A stretch of 32,240 bases of DNA, taken from assembly GCA_964511185.1 (NCBI GenBank), contig CAZEDU010000055.1:1-32240 (forward strand), given 5' to 3'. Position numbers and translations under genes: made by a program. Below are positions 8,545 to 17,491 of the stretch, one piece after another (the stretch's first letter is position 1; each line of letters opens with the position of its first letter). Source of the DNA: CAZEDU01 sp964511185. Its GTDB lineage: Bacteria > Myxococcota > Myxococcia > Myxococcales > Myxococcaceae. The notes under the pieces were generated by a model. That model made no database searches and had not been told where the DNA came from. It saw only the letters and a list, made by a program, of their open reading frames with translations.

Positions 8545-10353
8545 TCAAGGGCTAGAAGTAAGCTGGTGCCAATAGTCTTGAAGGACGTAGTCGAAGGCTT
8601 CGCCTTCGAAGTCGGCGCCTGCCTCGAGCGCCCACGCGGGAGAACCTGTGGAGTAGCCGAGCTCGCCGTTAGGGATGGCACCAATGAAGCCAGGGTCGGC
8701 ATCGAGGGAGGTCAAATCCTGACCTGTGGCGGACCGCCAGGCAGGTAGCCCGCTGATGTTCGTGGTTCCGAGCTGAAAGGCGGCGGGGATGGCGTTCGTC
8801 TCGAAGAAGAGGTTCTTGCCCCCCACGTACGTTGCCGTTCCCGCGCCTACCCGGAAGGTGAAGCTCTTTCCATAGAAGATGTTGTTGGTGACTGAAAATG
8901 ATCCGCTCTGGAGCCAAAGGGTGCTGTCCGCCAGCATCGCGAACGTCGACCGGCTGATCTCGATTTGACCGGAGGCTCGGTCAATCCATACGGGCGACGC
9001 GCCCAGGCCGCGCGCTACGAAGCGTGCGCCGCGAATGATGATCCGCGCTGGGACGTTGTAGTCGACGTTGTATCGAATGAGCGCCGCGCCAGGCGCGTTG
9101 GGGCCGGTCGGGGCGATGAACGTTCCACCCAGCACCGCGAGTGTTTTGTTTGGGTAGGAGCCGATCGCAATCGAGGCACCGAACGTGCGGCTCTTGTAAT
9201 AGACAGCCTCGTCGACCTGCGCAAAGCCAAAGGCTTGCTTCACGCCTGAAGCTTCACATTCCTCGTAAATCGCTTTCTTGAACTTTCGACCCAGGTTGGA
9301 GTGCCCGTAGTAGCCGAGCGCCAGGTCGGCGTTCGAGCCGCCGGTCGTTCCGAGGGCGTTGGGCTCCGCGATGGCCTTGGTCCGCCGGTAGACGACTGCG
9401 GGGACGTCCCACCGGTCCTCATAGGTGATGAACATCGTCGCGGCGCCGTAGACGGGCGGGGGTTCGATCTTCCACGCGACCGTGTCCTCGACCACGCCGC
9501 GCACGAAGACGTTGTGGATGCGCCCGTCCTCGGCCAGCGAGTCCTTGAGAAAGCCGTCCACGATCAGGCTCCCGTCGGCGTGGGCGTTGCGGCGGGTGTG
9601 GACGGAGAAGACGCTCGCGTGCTCGCGGTGGGTGGCGAGATGGAGGGCGTAGCGCCGGCGGGTGAGCTCGTAGGTCCGACCGTTTGTCACCGGCGAAGAG
9701 CTGTTCGTCGGATGAACGTAGACGAGGTCCGGACCACCCACGGTGGGCGAGCCGGCGAAGAACGAGCCGGGCGTGCCATTGCAAGCCGTCAGGTCGCTGA
9801 CGCGCCGCAGCCGCACCCCGTTCTCCCAAACGCGGTGCGCCGACTTGCCGCCGTCGGCGGAGAAGGAGTGGGTCCAGGGGATTTGGAAGACGTTGGGAAA
9901 GCCAGGCGTGGCTGTGAAGCTGGCATTGTCTGCGCGGTCCGCGCCGTCGATGAGCGGACGGGGGCCGTGGCCATAGGCGCGCACGGTGGAGCTCAGCGGC
10001 AGGTCGATCAGCTCTTCACGAAAGACGCTCCCGCGCGCGAGGTGGATGACGGCGCCGGTCGGGAGCGCCTGCTCTCGAAGCTTCGCGAGCGTCGCGAATG
10101 GCGTCGCGGCGGTGCGGCCGTCGTTCGCGTCGTTGCCGTTGTTGGAGTCGACGAACCACTCGTTGGCCCCTGGTCCGGCTGGGCCAATCGCGCCATCGGG
10201 ACCGGCTGGGCCGGCGGGCCCTGCTCCTCCCACGGGTCCTTCGACGCCTTGCGGACCCCGCGTACCGGACGGGCCGAGCGCGCCTTGCTCGCCTGCTGGG
10301 CCTTGGCAGGCGCACAGCGCAGAGAGCATTGCGGAGAGGAAGCGCGCTTTCAC
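8545..10353 (-). CDS. Lipoprotein with collagen-like Gly-X-Y repeats and parallel beta-helix domain
   Basis: GTG 10353 gives a 602-residue protein whose first 16 residues read as a lipoprotein signal: MKAR, a hydrophobic core, and a lipobox LCAC with Cys16 as the acylated residue. GGAG lies just upstream. ATG 10380 is in frame but has no ribosome site and would bury the signal. Residues 18-62 are fifteen unbroken Gly-X-Y triplets rich in GPA, like collagen. Then NEWFVDSNNGNDANDGRT leads into a DUF1565/right-handed beta-helix type region with repeated strands to near the C-terminus (for example IIIRGARFVARGLG and IEISRSTFAML). The inferred design is an outer-membrane-anchored stalk carrying a glycan-binding or -cutting helix. 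It is the first of a minus-strand group and diverges from the GT-C-like gene across an 80-bp spacer (10354-10433). Ligand and enzymatic activity are unknown. Confidence 0.8.
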   Translation of the reverse strand: MKARFLSAMLSALCACQGPAGEQGALGPSGTRGPQGVEGPVGGAGPAGPAGPDGAIGPAGPGANEWFVDSNNGNDANDGRTAATPFATLAKLREQALPTGAVIHLARGSVFREELIDLPLSSTVRAYGHGPRPLIDGADRADNASFTATPGFPNVFQIPWTHSFSADGGKSAHRVWENGVRLRRVSDLTACNGTPGSFFAGSPTVGGPDLVYVHPTNSSSPVTNGRTYELTRRRYALHLATHREHASVFSVHTRRNAHADGSLIVDGFLKDSLAEDGRIHNVFVRGVVEDTVAWKIEPPPVYGAATMFITYEDRWDVPAVVYRRTKAIAEPNALGTTGGSNADLALGYYGHSNLGRKFKKAIYEECEASGVKQAFGFAQVDEAVYYKSRTFGASIAIGSYPNKTLAVLGGTFIAPTGPNAPGAALIRYNVDYNVPARIIIRGARFVARGLGASPVWIDRASGQIEISRSTFAMLADSTLWLQSGSFSVTNNIFYGKSFTFRVGAGTATYVGGKNLFFETNAIPAAFQLGTTNISGLPAWRSATGQDLTSLDADPGFIGAIPNGELGYSTGSPAWALEAGADFEGEAFDYVLQDYWHQLTSSP

Positions 10354-10433
10354 GGAAGCTCCAGGCCTGCGAGGCGCCATGCTATAGCGAGCGCCAGCGT
10401 AGCGGGATTGCTGGACGGTCAGGAGATACGATC

Positions 10434-12110
10434 ATGGGGGCCACTTGGTTGCTGCTGGCGTTGCTCGCCCCGATACCATACTGGCTTTTGGGAGCGGCTT
10501 GCCTGGCTTGGTGGCGGGACGGGAGCCGCAGCGGGTTGGTGCCGATCGTCGGCGTCGCGGCCGCTGGCTTCGTGGCGGAGCTGGCATTCTTCGTCGGCGT
10601 CAGCGTTCGTTTCGTGCTCCCGGCGGCGCTCCTGCTCGCCGCGCTCGTGGTGTGGCGCATCTATAGAGAAAGATGGCGCGATTGGAGGGCGGCGCTGACC
10701 GCGTTCGCTCCGCTCTATGGGGCGACGCTCCTGGCGTCGACGCTCAGTCCATTTCCCATCTTGGGAGCCTGGTCGGGCGATTGGCTTTATGCGTACCGCC
10801 AGGGCGTGGGGCTCATGACAGATCAGTTCACGGCTGAGATGATCGCGAGGCCGCCGTTGTTTGGGAGTGCGGCCATCGTGCTGTGGCTGGTGAAGCCCGG
10901 TTTGGCCACGTTTCAGCTGTCGAACGCGGTGGGTTGCGCGGGGGCGCTGCTCGCGCTGAGCCATTTCGCCCGCGTCGTCTGGGGCCGCGCGCTGCCGCGC
11001 TCTGCGATGCTGCTGGTCGCGTGCTCTCCCTTCTTTCTGCACCACAGCGCGGCGGCGTGGCCGAAGCTTCTCTCCGCGGGCCTGACGCTGATCGCCTGCG
11101 CGGAGGCGATCGCCTATCGCCGCGACCGAAACACCCAGTCGCTGGTGATGCTGGCGCTCTGCACGGCGCTCGCGATCGCCACGCACGAAGGGGTGATCGT
11201 CTGGGTGCCGTTGGTCCTCGCCTGCGCCGTGCCAGGCGGACAGCTACGTCAAGTCATCCGACCCGGCCTCGCGACCGCGGCTGCGGGGCTGCTGATCACC
11301 GCTCCCTTCGTCGTGTGGAGCCTCGCCACCTTCGGCCTGGACGCTCGCGTCGCCGCCAACCCAGCGATCAGCGACCGGGTCGGTCACCCGCTCGTGAACG
11401 GGTTTCAAGTCATGCTCACCACGGTCGTCGGCTATGCGCCCGTGGAGGTCATCGCGCGCTGGCTGTCGCATCCGAATCCCCTCGCCGCGATGGTCAAGGA
11501 GTCCTTCTGGATGGCCGACGCGTGGCTGACGACGCTCGCGGGGACGCTCCTCGGGGTCGCGTTGCCGTTCATCGCCGCGATGCCGAAGCTGACGCGCTGG
11601 CAAATGCAGAAGGTGCTGCCGGATGCGGGCCCGCTGGTTTGGGGCGCCATCGCCGTCGGTTGGATCGCGTCCTCTTTCTTGAGCCCCTTCTATTCTTCGT
11701 ACGGCACCATGCAGAGCGCCATGGCGAACGTCGGGCTCGTGTTGGCCGCTTTCCTCGCCTTGCGCGCGGCGGAGGAGCCCAAGGCCCATCGGCGTGCGCT
11801 CGGGTGGCAACTCGTGCTCGGGACCGTTCCATGGGTCTTGTGGAACTCTGGAATCGCGCTCGGCTTGCGCTTCAGTGTCTCGTTTGAGAACCGCTTTCGT
11901 ATCGGCTCGGAAGGCGACTACCACCGACTGCTGTCGAATGGGCTGACCTCGCTTTGGCAGGAAGCGGGTGGTTGGGTGATTGCNNNNNNNNNNGAGCCCA
12001 CGCGGCGGGAGCGCATGAGCATTGTCATTGCCTTGGGTGTTGCGCTCGTCGGATGGGGAGCGTTGCGCGAACGAAAGGTTCTGCCTGCGTCTCACCAGCC
12101 GGCGATCTGA
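10434..12110 (+). CDS. Polytopic membrane protein, possible GT-C glycosyltransferase (contains assembly gap)
   Basis: ATG 10434 follows AGGAGATACGATC, a good ribosome site; the longer frame from 10098 lies antisense to the collagen-like gene and is rejected. The protein, about 558 residues with the gap counted as given, alternates many hydrophobic segments with short loops. After the third segment comes LGAWSGDWLYAYRQG, then ARPPLFGSAAIVLWL. An Asp in the first large periplasmic loop followed by an R-P-P-L segment is the pattern of GT-C (ArnT/PMT-like) enzymes that use polyprenyl-phosphate sugars, so that fold is my best guess. Ten N bases at 11984-11993 interrupt the 3' end, and the frame across them is uncertain; the reading beyond (MSIVIALGVALVGWG) looks like a final membrane helix, which supports the end given. 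It could also be an unrelated membrane protein of the locus. Confidence 0.6.
   Translation: MGATWLLLALLAPIPYWLLGAACLAWWRDGSRSGLVPIVGVAAAGFVAELAFFVGVSVRFVLPAALLLAALVVWRIYRERWRDWRAALTAFAPLYGATLLASTLSPFPILGAWSGDWLYAYRQGVGLMTDQFTAEMIARPPLFGSAAIVLWLVKPGLATFQLSNAVGCAGALLALSHFARVVWGRALPRSAMLLVACSPFFLHHSAAAWPKLLSAGLTLIACAEAIAYRRDRNTQSLVMLALCTALAIATHEGVIVWVPLVLACAVPGGQLRQVIRPGLATAAAGLLITAPFVVWSLATFGLDARVAANPAISDRVGHPLVNGFQVMLTTVVGYAPVEVIARWLSHPNPLAAMVKESFWMADAWLTTLAGTLLGVALPFIAAMPKLTRWQMQKVLPDAGPLVWGAIAVGWIASSFLSPFYSSYGTMQSAMANVGLVLAAFLALRAAEEPKAHRRALGWQLVLGTVPWVLWNSGIALGLRFSVSFENRFRIGSEGDYHRLLSNGLTSLWQEAGGWVIXXXXEPTRRERMSIVIALGVALVGWGALRERKVLPASHQPAI
11984..11993. other. Assembly gap (10 N)
   Basis: Ten undefined bases lie inside the membrane-protein gene. 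Runs of exactly ten N are often placed as scaffold gaps of unknown size, so the true distance, and the residues of the protein here, may differ. Confidence 0.95.
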
Positions 12111-12123
12111 CGGCGCTGCTCAG

Positions 12124-12137
12124 GCCCCTTCGGGGGC
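12124..12137 (+). other. UUCG-type stem-loop between membrane protein and methyltransferase
   Basis: GCCCC-TTCG-GGGGC forms a 5-bp all-GC stem closed by a TTCG loop, which is exceptionally stable in RNA. It lies 14 bases after the membrane-protein stop and just before GAGGAG of the next gene. TTTT occurs only about seven bases later, so it is a poor match to an intrinsic terminator; it may instead be an RNA processing or stability element. Confidence 0.45.
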
Positions 12138-12151
12138 GAGGAGTTTTCCGA

Positions 12152-12832
12152 GTGCCACCTAAGCTCAAGGCCATTGAGAACGTCGAGCACCTGTACCGGC
12201 ATCGCTTCACCGATGATGACCGCGAGCGAAAGCTCCAGGTGTGGAAGGTTCTCTGCCAAGACTTCTTCTCGAAGTACGTGCGCCCCTCGGACGCGGTGCT
12301 CGACCTGGGCGCCGGCTACTGCGAGTTCATCAACAACATCGACGCGGCTCGGCGGGTGGCCGTCGACGCGAACCCGGAGCTGAAGCGGCTCGCGGGCCCG
12401 GGGGTCGAGGCGCATGTCGGCCCCGCGGAGGAGCTGAGCTTCCTGGCGTCCGAGAGCTTCGACGTCGTCTTCTCTTCCAACTTCTTCGAGCACCTGCCCT
12501 CGAAAGAAGTCCTCGCCAACGTCGTGGACGAGGCGCGCCGCGTGCTCGTTCCGGGCGGTCGCCTTCTCGCCATGGGACCGAACGTGAAGGCGCTCCCGGG
12601 CAGCTACTGGGACTACTTTGACCACCACATCCCGCTCACCGAGAAGAGCGTCGCCGAGCTGCTCGAGCTGCACGGCTTCGAGGTCAAAGAGTCGCTGCCC
12701 CGGTTCCTTCCGTACACCTTGAAGAGCCGGCTTCCGAGCTGGGACTGGCTCGTTCGCCTCTACATCAAGCTGGGCAAGGCCTCGTACCCGGTCTTCGGCC
12801 GGCAGTTCTTCGTCATCGGCGTCAAGCGATAG
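12152..12832 (+). CDS. Class I SAM-dependent methyltransferase
   Basis: This 226-residue soluble enzyme has motif I VLDLGAGYCEF at 49-59, an acidic strand-2 end in VAVDANPE, and motif IV FDVVFSSNFFEHLPS with PGGRLLAMGPN following. These mark a Methyltransf_11-type fold. The tail GSYWDYFDHHIPLTEKSVAE is typical of methyltransferases found in glycan clusters, where DHH-IPLT segments often contact the substrate; that role is inferred. GTG 12152 is chosen because GAGGAG lies eight bases upstream and the reading begins just ahead of HLYRHRF; the longer frame would run through the gap and the upstream gene. It precedes gmd by 38 bp, so co-transcription with the fucose genes is likely. The acceptor (a sugar hydroxyl or a lipid-linked intermediate) is unknown. 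Confidence 0.85.
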   Translation: MPPKLKAIENVEHLYRHRFTDDDRERKLQVWKVLCQDFFSKYVRPSDAVLDLGAGYCEFINNIDAARRVAVDANPELKRLAGPGVEAHVGPAEELSFLASESFDVVFSSNFFEHLPSKEVLANVVDEARRVLVPGGRLLAMGPNVKALPGSYWDYFDHHIPLTEKSVAELLELHGFEVKESLPRFLPYTLKSRLPSWDWLVRLYIKLGKASYPVFGRQFFVIGVKR

Positions 12833-12870
12833 CGGCGTCGGCGTTCGCCGGCTGTGCTACGAACGGCCCC

Positions 12871-13896
<1,026 letters not shown>

Positions 13897-13899
13897 GCC

Positions 13900-14853
13900 A
13901 TGTCCTTTTGGAGCGGCAAGCGCATCGCGGTCACCGGCGGCTCGGGGTTCTTGGGTTGGCACGTCCTGCAAGGGCTCGAGCGCCGAGGCGCGCCGCGGCC
14001 TTTCGTGCCGCGCTCGCGCGACTATGACCTGGTGAAGGCCGACGGGGTAAAGCGCTTCTACGATGACGCCAAACCAGACATCGTCATCCACCTGGCGGCG
14101 GTGGTCGGCGGCATCGGCGCCAACCGCGAAAACCCGGGCAAGTTCTTCTACGACAACTTGATGATGGGCGTGCAGCTCATCGAAGAAGGCCGGCAGCGCG
14201 GCATTCAGAAGTTCGTCGCGATCGGCACGGTGTGCGCCTACCCGAAGTTCGCGCCGGTGCCGTTCCAGGAAGAGTCGTTGTGGGACGGCTACCCGGAAGA
14301 GACGAACGCGCCTTACGGCTTGGCGAAGAAGATGCTGCTCGTGCAGTCACAAGCGTACCGGCAGCAGTACGGGTTCAACTCCGTCTTTCTCTTGCCGGTG
14401 AACCTCTACGGACCGCGCGACAACTTCGACCCGAAGGTCAGCCACGTGATTCCGGCGCTGATCAAGAAGATGGTCGACGCGCAGGCGTCCGGCGCGGGCG
14501 AGGTCGTCTGCTGGGGCGACGGCTCGCCGACCCGCGAGTTCCTCCACGCCGAGGACGCGGCCGAAGGCATCCTGCTCGCTACCGAGAAGTACGACTCGAG
14601 CGACCCGGTCAACTTGGGCTCGGGCGAGGAGCACTCCATCCGGGCGCTCTCCGAGATGATCGCCGAAGCCTGTGGCTATCAAGGCCGGTTGGTTTGGGAC
14701 ACGTCGCAGCCCAACGGCCAGCCGCGCCGGAAGCTCGACACGCGCAAGGCCCAAGCGCGCTTCGGCTTCGTCGCGAAGAAGCCGTTCGCCGTCGGGCTGC
14801 AGGAGACGGTGGCTTGGTATCGCCAGGAGCGGGCGGCGGGACGGCTCCGGTAG
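13900..14853 (+). CDS. fcl: GDP-L-fucose synthase (3,5-epimerase/4-reductase)
   Basis: This 317-residue short-chain-dehydrogenase-fold enzyme epimerises C3 and C5 and reduces C4 of GDP-4-keto-6-deoxymannose, giving GDP-L-fucose. It shows the NADPH glycine loop TGGSGFLG at 12-19, HLAAVVGGIGANR (a GFS hallmark), GTVCAYPKFAPVPFQEE with T110 in the usual Ser/Thr position and C112, and YPEETNAPYGLAKK with catalytic Y139-x3-K143. NLYGPRDNFDP follows. The GTVCAYPK variant, in place of SSCIYP of the E. coli enzyme, is common in other bacterial GFS proteins. The start is ATG 13900, three bases after gmd. With gmd it makes the fucose donor; the fucosyltransferase must be one of the GT4 or exostosin-like enzymes upstream, or lie outside the window. 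Confidence 0.96.
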   Translation: MSFWSGKRIAVTGGSGFLGWHVLQGLERRGAPRPFVPRSRDYDLVKADGVKRFYDDAKPDIVIHLAAVVGGIGANRENPGKFFYDNLMMGVQLIEEGRQRGIQKFVAIGTVCAYPKFAPVPFQEESLWDGYPEETNAPYGLAKKMLLVQSQAYRQQYGFNSVFLLPVNLYGPRDNFDPKVSHVIPALIKKMVDAQASGAGEVVCWGDGSPTREFLHAEDAAEGILLATEKYDSSDPVNLGSGEEHSIRALSEMIAEACGYQGRLVWDTSQPNGQPRRKLDTRKAQARFGFVAKKPFAVGLQETVAWYRQERAAGRLR

Positions 14854-14933
14854 CTCAGGCAACGGATCCGTCAAATGCGAACCTGAGCATCGACGGTCCA
14901 TGAGCGCCGGGGCTAAGATTCGCCCGCTCCTCC

Positions 14934-16415
14934 ATGGTCACCTACTTCGTCGCATTCCTCTGCGCGCTCGCGGTCTCGACGGTGCTCACCGTCTTCGTCC
15001 GCAACGTCGCGGTCGAGCGCGGCTGGGTCGACCAGGCCCGCTCGAGCCGGAAGATTCACTTGAAGCCCATTCCGCGGCTGGGCGGCGTGGCCATCGTCCT
15101 GGGCTTCTTCGCGCCGCTCACCGCGCTGCTCCTGGTCGACTCCGGCGTCGGCTACACCTTCAAGCTGCACCCGGAGCTGATCGTCGGTCTCTTCACGGGC
15201 GGGCTCGCGATCGCGGCGCTCGGCTTGTACGACGACTTCAAGGGCAGCGGCGCGAAGAAGAAGTTCGTGGTGCAGTGCGCGGTGGCGCTCGGGCTCTACG
15301 CCTTGGGCTTTCGCATCGACTCGATCGCCAACCCGTTCGGCGAGACGCTCGCGCTCGGGCCGCTCGCGCTGCCGTTCACGGTGCTGTGGATCGTCGGGGT
15401 GATCAACGCGCTCAACCTGATCGACGGGTTGGACGGCCTGGCCGGCGGCGTGGCGTTCTTCGGCGTGGCGACGAACCTGATCCTCGCGCTCGCCCGCGGC
15501 GACGTGCTGCTCTCGTTGATGATGGCCTCGTTGGCCGGCGCGGTGCTGGGCTTCTTGGTCTTCAACTTCAACCCGGCGTCGATCTTCATGGGCGACACCG
15601 GCAGCATGTTCCTGGGCTTCGTGCTCGCGGCGGTCTCCATCAAGACGTCGGCCAAGAGCGGCACCGCGGTGGCGATGCTGGTGCCGGTGATGGCGCTCGG
15701 CCTGCCCATCATGGACACGCTGCTCGCGATGATTCGCCGCACGATGATGGGGCGGCCGGTCTTCAGCGCAGACAAAGAGCACATCCACCACCGGCTGATG
15801 AGCCGGCTCTTCCTCTCGCACCGCCGCGCGGTGCTGATGCTGTATGGCCTGGCGACCTTGTTCGGCCTCACCGCGCTCGCGCTCGCGTTCGCCAACAGCA
15901 CGCAGACCGCGCTGTTGCTCTGCGCGATGGGCACCGTGGTGTTCGTGCTGATGCGGAAGCTGGGCTATCTGAATCTGGCGCAGGCCAAGGAGCTCACCGA
16001 GCTGCGCCGGCGCAACCTGCAGCTGCGCACGGTGGTGCGGGGGCTGACCGACGCGATCCGCGGCGCCCATTCGCACCAGCAGCTGTGGGAGCTGGTCCGG
16101 CCCATCGCCGAAGCGCTCAACCTGTCGCAGCTCAAGCTGAAGGTGGAGACGCAGCGGGAGGACAGCCGCGAAGGCGTCATCTACGAGACCACCCGGCCGG
16201 TCGGCGGCGCGCTGCCGCTCGAGCTCTGCGTGCCGCTGCGCCACCGCGAGCGCCACTACGGGCACATGCAGCTCGCCTGGAGCGACGGCCGCGGCGAAGT
16301 CGACCGCGACGAGGAGCTCGCCATCGAGCTCATCGCCGACGTGGTCGCCGAGGCGGCCGCGCGCATCGAGGCGGAGTCGGAGGCGGACTCGCGCGTGGTC
16401 GCGCTGCGCAAGTAA
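14934..16415 (+). CDS. WecA/MraY-family polyprenyl-phosphate sugar-1-phosphate transferase with C-terminal cytosolic domain
   Basis: This 493-residue inner-membrane enzyme of the glycosyltransferase-4/PNPT group probably transfers a HexNAc-1-phosphate from UDP-HexNAc to undecaprenyl phosphate, starting the repeat unit. It has the family's ordered motifs: KIHLKPIPRLGGVAI near residue 40, YDDFKG with D100/D101, INALNLIDGLDGLAGG near 158-173, FNFNPASIFMGDTGSMFLG near 212-230, and HIHHRL from 283 (the WecA-type HIHH motif). Multiple membrane helices run to about residue 345. After that come ~150 soluble residues, starting with a helical region (AKELTELRRRNLQLR) and then a mixed alpha/beta part, GAF-like in feel (ELCVPLRHRERHYGHMQLAW, IELIADVVAEAAARIEAE). 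This tail exceeds a standard WecA and might sense or regulate. The start is ATG 14934, 80 bp after fcl. Confidence 0.9.
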   Translation: MVTYFVAFLCALAVSTVLTVFVRNVAVERGWVDQARSSRKIHLKPIPRLGGVAIVLGFFAPLTALLLVDSGVGYTFKLHPELIVGLFTGGLAIAALGLYDDFKGSGAKKKFVVQCAVALGLYALGFRIDSIANPFGETLALGPLALPFTVLWIVGVINALNLIDGLDGLAGGVAFFGVATNLILALARGDVLLSLMMASLAGAVLGFLVFNFNPASIFMGDTGSMFLGFVLAAVSIKTSAKSGTAVAMLVPVMALGLPIMDTLLAMIRRTMMGRPVFSADKEHIHHRLMSRLFLSHRRAVLMLYGLATLFGLTALALAFANSTQTALLLCAMGTVVFVLMRKLGYLNLAQAKELTELRRRNLQLRTVVRGLTDAIRGAHSHQQLWELVRPIAEALNLSQLKLKVETQREDSREGVIYETTRPVGGALPLELCVPLRHRERHYGHMQLAWSDGRGEVDRDEELAIELIADVVAEAAARIEAESEADSRVVALRK

Positions 16416-16428
16416 AGGCCCCGGGACG

Positions 16429-17490
16429 TTGAGCTCTCCACTCGTTCGTCTCCTGCGTGTCTACCCCGACGTCGCCTGGCTGGCCTTCGGCGCGGCCGAC
16501 TGGGCGCGGCTGTTGCGCGAGTCATCGGCGCACGGGCTGTCGGGCTTCGCGCTGGACGCATTCAAGAGCGCGGGCGTCGAGGTGCCGAGCGACACCGAGG
16601 CGCAGCTGCGCCGCGAGTCGATGGCCGTCGCCGCGACCGGCCTTCGGACGCGCGGGCTCCTCTTGCGCGCGCTGGAGGCGCTCGAGCGCGAGCGCGTGGT
16701 GCCGGTGGTGCTCAAGGGCTACTGGCTGGGCAAGCGCCTCTATCCTGATCCGCTGTTTCGACCGACGACCGACGTCGATCTGCTCGTCCCCGGCGGGCAG
16801 ATGGAGGCGGCCGAGCGCGCGCTGGTGTCGCTCGGGCTCCGGCCGATGGGCGGGGTGGTGCGGGAGTATTACGAGAAGCACCACCACCACCTCACGTTCG
16901 CGTCGCAGCAAGGCATGGTCGAGCTGCACTTTCAGCCGCTGGTCGGCTTCGGCGGCGGCATGCGCCCGGACGGCTGGCTCGAGCGGAGCGTCGAAGGCGA
17001 GCTCGACGGCCGTTCGCTGCGGTACCTCTGCGCGGAGGACGAGCTCGTCTACCTCGCGACGCACGCGGCGCAGCACCTGTTTCAGCGCTTGTCGTGGCTG
17101 TTCGACTTGAAGCTCTTGTTGCGCGCCACGCCGGCGCTGCGCTGGGGCGACGTGGCGGCGCGGGCCGCGGAAGACGACATGAGCACGCCGGTGTACTTCG
17201 CGCTCGAGACCGCGCAGCGGCTGCTCAACGCGCCCGTCGCCTTCAACGCGCTCGCCGCGCTGCGGCCGCTGCGGTGGCAGATGGAGCTGGCCCACCGGGT
17301 CTTCACCGAAGACGCGGTCGCCGCTCAGGCGCTCGCCGGGAAGGGCTGGGAGTTCCTCGTCACCAGCTCGCTGATGGCCTCGACGCCGCCGCAGATGGTG
17401 CGGCACGCGTTGCACCACGGCTGGCGCGCGGCGCGGCGGGAGCTCTCGACCCGGTTTCCAAAGCTGACCCCCGAAGCCTGGCGCGCTTAA
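16429..17490 (+). CDS. NTP_transf_5-like nucleotidyltransferase family protein
   Basis: This 353-residue soluble protein resembles the uncharacterised nucleotidyltransferase family PF14907. The core is VVLKGYWLGKRLYPDP at ~93-108, then TTDVDLLVP with D115 and D117 as the likely metal-binding pair of a minimal nucleotidyltransferase fold. A region EKHHHHLTF, then VELHFQPL, and the later LCAEDELVYLATHAAQHLF are typical of the family. These proteins often occur in polysaccharide or peptide-modification loci, but their substrates are not known. TTG 16429 is used, 13 bp after the transferase gene; the start is weakly supported and a later one is possible. It is the first of two related proteins (the second is at 18142), separated by an inverted gene. 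The stop is one base from the convergent gene end. Confidence 0.8.
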   Translation: MSSPLVRLLRVYPDVAWLAFGAADWARLLRESSAHGLSGFALDAFKSAGVEVPSDTEAQLRRESMAVAATGLRTRGLLLRALEALERERVVPVVLKGYWLGKRLYPDPLFRPTTDVDLLVPGGQMEAAERALVSLGLRPMGGVVREYYEKHHHHLTFASQQGMVELHFQPLVGFGGGMRPDGWLERSVEGELDGRSLRYLCAEDELVYLATHAAQHLFQRLSWLFDLKLLLRATPALRWGDVAARAAEDDMSTPVYFALETAQRLLNAPVAFNALAALRPLRWQMELAHRVFTEDAVAAQALAGKGWEFLVTSSLMASTPPQMVRHALHHGWRAARRELSTRFPKLTPEAWRA

Positions 17491-17491
17491 G

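Noticed and set aside
9301..10698. 465-residue plus-strand frame antisense to the collagen-like gene
   Set aside because: No motif or ribosome site, and the opposite strand has a clear lipoprotein gene.
12124..12147. Intrinsic terminator after the membrane-protein gene
   Set aside because: The TTCG stem is strong but the TTTT is several bases away and the next gene's ribosome site lies between, so it was kept only as a stem-loop.
14672..16432. 586-residue plus-strand frame
   Set aside because: It overlaps fcl and the WecA-like gene in another phase and is Arg/Ala/His-rich noise typical of high-GC shadows.
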